Positions 58,739-64,000 of a DNA stretch of 64,000 nucleotides are shown here, one piece after another. This DNA comes from Rhynchopus euleeides. Taxonomy: Eukaryota; Euglenozoa; Diplonemea; Diplonemida; Diplonemidae. Positions within the stretch are counted from its first letter, which is position 1, and each line of letters opens with the position of its first letter. The stretch is from positions 682,001-746,000 of the forward strand of contig OY723271.1 in NCBI GenBank assembly GCA_963210315.1, in the 5' to 3' direction. Made by a program: the position numbers and the translations under genes. A model generated the notes under the pieces. That model was not told the DNA's origin and ran no database searches. It saw only the letters and a program-made list of their open reading frames with translations.

Positions 58739-61700
58739 CCGTCTCCACCCTGCCAGATACAGTAACCGACCATAGGAATCCGCTGAGCAGCCCCCGACTT
58801 TCCTGAGCAGCCCCCAGGTAATCCAGGCACAGGATGACCCGTTCCGACCCATTTGCACCCTGCCGGATACCCGATCAGCATGCCGGAGACCAATAGAATC
58901 CGCTGAGCAGCCCCCGACTTTCCTGAGCAGCCCCCAGGTACTCCAGGCACAGGGTGACCCGTTCCGACCCATTTGCACCCTGCCGGATGCCCCATCAGCA
59001 TGCCGGAGACCAATAGAATCCGCTGAGCAGCCCCCGACTTTCCTGAGCAGCCCCCAGGTAATCCAGGCACAGGATGACCCGTTCCGACCCATTTGCACCC
59101 TGCCGGATGCCCGATCAGCATGCCGGAGACCAATAGAATCCGCTGAGCAGCCCCCAACTTTCCTGAGCAGCCCCCAGGTAATCCAGGCACAGGATGACCC
59201 GTTCCGACCCATTTGCACCCTGCCGGATGCCCGATCAGCATGCCGGAGACCAATAGAATCCGCTGAGCAGCCCCCGACTTTCCTGAGCAGCCCCCAGGTA
59301 ATCCAGGCACAGGATGACCCGTTCCGACCCGTGTCCACCCTGCCGGATACCCGATCAGCATGCCGGAGACCAATAGAATCCGCTGAGCAGCCCCCAACTT
59401 TCCTGAGCAGCCCCCAGGTAATCCAGGCACAGGATGACCCGTTCCGACCCATTTGCACCCTGCCGGATGCCCGATCAGCATGCCGGAGACCAATAGAATC
59501 CACTGAGCAGCCCCCAACTTTCCTGAGCAGCCCCCAGGTAATCCAGGCACAGGATGACCCGTTCCGACCCGTGTCCACCCTGCCGGATACCCGATCAGCA
59601 TGCCGGAGACCAATAGAATCCGCTGAGCAGCCCCCAACTTTCCTGAGCAGCCCCCAGGTAATCCAGGCACAGGATGACCCGTTCCGACCCATTTGCACCC
59701 TGCCGGATGCCCGATCAGCATGCCGGAGACCAATAGAATCCGCTGAGCAGCCCCCAACTTTCCTGAGCAGCCCCCAGGTATTCCAGGCACAGGATGACCC
59801 GTTCCGACCCATTTGCACCCTGCCGGACACCCGATCAGCATGCCGGAGACCAATAGAATCCGCTGAGCAGCCCCCGACTTTCCTGAGCAGCCCCCAGGTA
59901 ATCCAGGCACAGGATGACCCGTTCCGACCCATTTGCACCCTGCCGGATGCCCGATCAGCATGCCGGAGACCAATAGAATCCGCTGAGCAGCCCGCGACAT
60001 TCCTGAGCAGCCCCCAGGTACTACAGGCACAGGATGACCCATTCCGACCCATTTCCACCCTGCCGGATACCCGATCAGCATGCCGGAGACCAATAGAATC
60101 CGTTGCGCAGCCCCCGACTTTCCTGAGCAGCCCCTAGGTACTCCAGGCACAGGATGACCCATTCCGACCCGTTTCCACCCTGCCGGATACCCGATCAGCA
60201 TGCCGGAGACCAATAAAATCCGCTGCGCAGCCCCCGACTTTCCTGAGCAGCCCCTAGGTACTCCAGGCACAGGATGACCCATTCCGACCCATTTCCACCC
60301 TGCCGGATACCCGATCAGCATGCCGGAGACCAATAAAATCCGCTACGCAGCCCCCGACTTTCCTGAGCAGCCCCTAGGTACTCCAGGCACAGGATGACCC
60401 ATTCCGACCCGTTTCCACCCTGCCGGATACCCGATCAGCATGCCGGAGACCAATAGAATCCGCTGCGCAGCCCCCGACTTTCCTGAGCAGCCCCTAGGTA
60501 CTCCAGGCACAGGATGACCCATTCCGACCCGTTTCCACCCTGCCGGATACCCGATCAGCATGCCGGAGACCAATAGAATCCGCTGCGCAGCCCCCGACTT
60601 TCCTGAGCAGCCCCTAGGTACTCCAGGCACAGGATGACCCATTCCGACCCATTTCCACCCTGCCGGATACCCGATCAGCATGCCGGAGACCAATAAAATC
60701 CGCTACGCAGCCCCCGACTTTCCTGAGCAGCCCCTAGGTACTCCAGGCACAGGATGACCCATTCCGACCCGTTTCCACCCTGCCGGATACCCGATCAGCA
60801 TGCCGGAGACCAATAGAATCCGCTGAGCAGCCCGCGACATTCCTGAGCAGCCCCCAGGTACTACAGGCACAGGATGACCCATTCCGACCCATTTCCACCC
60901 TGCCGGATACCCGATCAGCATGCCGGAGACCAATAGAATCCGTTGCGCAGCCCCCGACTTTCCTGAGCAGCCCCTAGGTACTCCAGGCACAGGATGACCC
61001 ATTCCGACCCGTTTCCACCCTGCCGGATACCCGATCAGCATGCCGGAGACCAATAAAATCCGCTGCGCAGCCCCCGACTTTCCTGAGCAGCCCCTAGGTA
61101 CTCCAGGCACAGGATGACCCATTCCGACCCATTTCCACCCTGCCGGATACCCGATCAGCATGCCGGAGACCAATAGAATCCGTTGCGCAGCCCCCGACTT
61201 TCCTGAGCAGCCCCTAGGTACTCCAGGCACAGGATGACCCATTCCGACCCGTTTCCACCCTGCCGGATACCCGATCAGCATGCCGGAGACCAATAAAATC
61301 CGCTGCGCAGCCCCCGAGTTTCCTGAGCAGCCCCCAGGTACTACAGGCACAGGATGACCCATTCCGACCCATTTCCACCCTGCCGGATACCCGATCAGCA
61401 TGCCGGAGACCAATAGAATCCGCTGAGCAGCCCCCGACTTTCCTGAGCAGCCCCCAGGTACTACAGGCACAGGATGACCTATTCCGACCCATTTGCACCC
61501 TGCCGGATACCCGATCAGCATGCCGGAGACCAATAGAATCCGCTGCGCAGCCCCCGACTTTCCTGAGCAGCCCCTAGGTACTCCAGGCACAGGATGACCC
61601 ATTCCGACCCATTTCCACCCTGCCGGATACCCGATCAGCATGCCGGAGACCAATAAAATCCGCTACGCAGCCCCCGACTTTCCTGAGCAGCCCCTAGGTA

Positions 61701-64000
61701 CTCCAGGCACAGGATGACCCATTCCGACCCGTTTCCACCCTGCCGGATACCCGATCAGCATGCCGGAGACCAATAGAATCCGCTGAGCAGCCCCCGACTT
61801 TCCTGAGCAGCCCCTAGGTACTACAGGCACAGGATGACCTATTCCGACCCATTTGCACCCTGCCGGATACCCGATCAGCATGCCGGAGACCAATAAAATC
61901 CGCTGCGCAGCCCCCGAGTTTCCTGAGCAGCCCCCAGGTACTACAGGCACAGGATGACCCATTCCGACCCGTTTCCACCCTGCCGGATACCCGATCAGCA
62001 TGCCGGAGACCAATAGAATCCGCTGAGCAGCCCCCGACATTCCTGAGCAGCCCCCAGGTACTACAGGCACAGGATGACCCATTCCGACCCATTTCCACCC
62101 TGCCGGATACCCGATCAGCATGCCGGAGACCAATAGAATCCGCTGCGCAGCCCCCGACTTTCCTGAGCAGCCCCCAGGTACTACAGGCACAGGATGACCT
62201 ATTCCGACCCATTTGCACCCTGCCGGATACCCGATCAGCATGCCGGAGACCAATAGAATCCGCTGAGCAGCCCCCGACTTTCCTGAGCAGCCCCTAGGTA
62301 CTACAGGCACAGGATGACCCATTCCGACCCATATCCACCCTGCCGGATACCCGATCAGCATGCCGGAGACCAATAGAATCCGCTGCGCAGCCCCCGACTT
62401 TCCTGAGCAGCCCCCAGGTACTCCAGGCACAGGATGACCCATTCCGACCCGTTTCCACCCTGCCGGATACCCGATCAGCATGACGGAGACCAATAAAATC
62501 CGCTGCGCAGCCCCCGACTTTCCTGAGCAGCCCCCAGGTACTCCAGGCACAGGATGACCCATTCCGACCCGTTTCCACCCTGCCGGATACCCGATCAGCA
62601 TGCCGGAGACCAATAGAATCCGCTGAGCAGCCCCCGACTTTCCTGAGCAGCCCCCAGGTACTACAGGCACAGGATGACCTATTCCGACCCATTTGCACCC
62701 TGCCGGATACCCGATCAGCATGCCGGAGACCAATAGAATCCGCTGCGCAGCCCCCGACTTTCCTGAGCAGCCCCCAGGTACTCCAGGCACAGGATGACCT
62801 ATTCCGACCCATTTGCACCCTGCCGGATACCCGATCAGCATGCCGGAGACCAATAGAATCCGCTGCGCAGCCCCCGACTTTCCTGAGCAGCCCCTAGGTA
62901 CTCCAGGCACAGGATGACCCATTCCGACCCATTTGCACCCTGCCGGATACCCGATCAGCATGCCGGAGACCAATAGAATCCGCTGCGCAGCCCCCGACTT
63001 TCCTGAGCAGCCCCCAGGTACTCCAGGCACAGGATGACCCATTCCGACCCGTTTCCACCCTGCCGGATACCCGATCAGCATGCCGGAGACCAATAAAATC
63101 CGCTGCGCAGCCCCCGACTTTCCTGAGCAGCCCCCAGGTACTCCAGGCACAGGATGACCCATTCCGACCCATTTCCACCCTGCCGGATACCCGATCAGCA
63201 TGCCGGAGACCAATAAAATCCGCTGCGCAGCCCCCGACTTTCCTGAGCAGCCCCCAGGTACTACAGGCACAGGATGACCCATTCCGACCCGTTTCCACCC
63301 TGCCGGATACCCGATCAGCATGCCGGAGACCAATAAAATCCGCTGCGCAGCCCCCGACTTTCCTGAGCAGCCCCTAGGTACTCCAGGCACAGGATGACCC
63401 ATTCCGACCCATTTCCACCCTGCCGGATACCCGATCAGCATGCCGGAGACCAATAAAATCCGCTGCGCAGCCCCCGACTTTCCTGAGCAGCCCCCAGGTA
63501 CTACAGGCACAGGATGACCCATTCCGACCCGTTTCCACCCTGCCGGATACCCGATCAGCATGCCGGAGACCAATAGAATCCGCTGAGCAGCCCCCGATAT
63601 TCCTGAGCAGCCCCCAGGTACTACAGGCACAGGATGACCCATTCCGACCCATTTCCACCCTGCCGGATACCCGATCAGCATGCCGGAGACCAATAAAATC
63701 CGCTGCGCAGCCCCCGACTTTCCTGAGCAGCCCCTAGGTACTCCAGGCACAGGATGACCCATTCCGACCCATTTCCACCCTGCCGGATACCCGATCAGCA
63801 TGCCGGAGACCAATAAAATCCGCTGCGCAGCCCCCGACTTTCCTGAGCAGCCCCTAGGTACTCCAGGCACAGGATGACCCATTCCGACCCATTTCCACCC
63901 TGCCGGATACCCGATCAGCATGCCGGAGACCAATAAAATCCGCTACGCAGCCCCCGACTTTCCTGAGCAGCCCCCAGGTACTACAGGCACAGGATGACCT
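58739..64000. repeat. 120-bp satellite array, about 43 units, continues past the window
   Basis: From 58801 the two 60-bp halves (TCCTGAGCAGCCCC.AGGTA.. and TGCCGGATACCCGATCAGCA..) alternate without a single insertion or deletion to the end. Because 120 is a multiple of 3, several frames stay open for hundreds of codons, and the apparent 40-residue protein repeats (minus strand) are a by-product. TAG appears only in units with CGCTACG. Units left of about 59940 use CGTTCCGACCCATTTGCACC; those to the right mostly use CATTCCGACCC.TTTCCACC, so there are two subfamilies. The block 60001-60300 recurs at 60841-61140, a 7-unit shift. The first unit (58739-58800) is diverged, as usual at array edges. 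Confidence 0.9.

Noticed and set aside
58597..60333. A 578-codon minus-strand open frame of 40-residue repeats, and similar frames of 756, 441 and 316 codons
   Set aside because: They are produced by the 120-bp satellite, which stays in phase. Frames are open on both strands at once, and stops appear only with single-base variants.
58739..64000. Regular spacing reminiscent of a CRISPR array
   Set aside because: The 'spacers' are as alike as the 'repeats', the unit is 120 bp, and the context is eukaryotic. It is a satellite.

Overview
The window is nuclear DNA from a unicellular eukaryote. It has GT-AG introns, a eukaryotic ATP-dependent DNA ligase, a kinesin motor, a SHIPPO-repeat (flagellar type) protein, several classes of transposon and a satellite array. 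No rRNA, tRNA or bacterial operon structure was seen. DUF4116 repeats, ubiquitin-like N-termini, tandem gene copies and host-like genes all on one strand fit an alveolate or related repeat-rich alga. That placement is an inference with low confidence.

Layout. 1-744: the C-terminal end of a hAT-type transposase, cut by the window edge. 745-7116: non-coding DNA with G/C homopolymers, a 68-bp MITE with a clear target duplication and a 1148-bp long-TIR element. 7117-21232: host-like genes, all on the minus strand. These are a ubiquitin-like/DUF4116 protein, a four-exon SHIPPO-repeat protein, DNA ligase I (complete, one exon), a secreted coiled-coil protein and two tandem ubiquitin-like/beta-propeller genes. 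21233-36956: a transposon-rich zone with a 3.5-kb long-TIR element, a second inverted copy of the 1148-bp element, a 2.6-kb TIR element carrying a nested 990-bp element, a ~180-bp tandem repeat and small MITEs. 36957-39298: a degenerate reverse transcriptase/RNase H retroelement with split direct repeats, ending inside the 3' end of a three-exon kinesin gene (39216-42806). 44558-49209: a broken USP-type deubiquitinase homologue between two 435-bp direct repeats. 49986-58295: a 2769-codon intronless ORF joining a zinc finger, a transposase-like region and a USP peptidase domain. 58739-64000: a 120-bp satellite with no length change in about 43 units, running off the right edge.

How the parts relate. 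Replication (ligase I), cytoskeleton or flagellum (kinesin, SHIPPO) and ubiquitin-linked proteins share one strand but form no obvious pathway. The strongest candidate for an undescribed system is the transposase-USP fusion together with its diverged, frameshifted relative 1.2 kb away. It suggests a mobile-element family carrying its own deubiquitinase, comparable in principle to known transposons that carry Ulp1 or OTU proteases.
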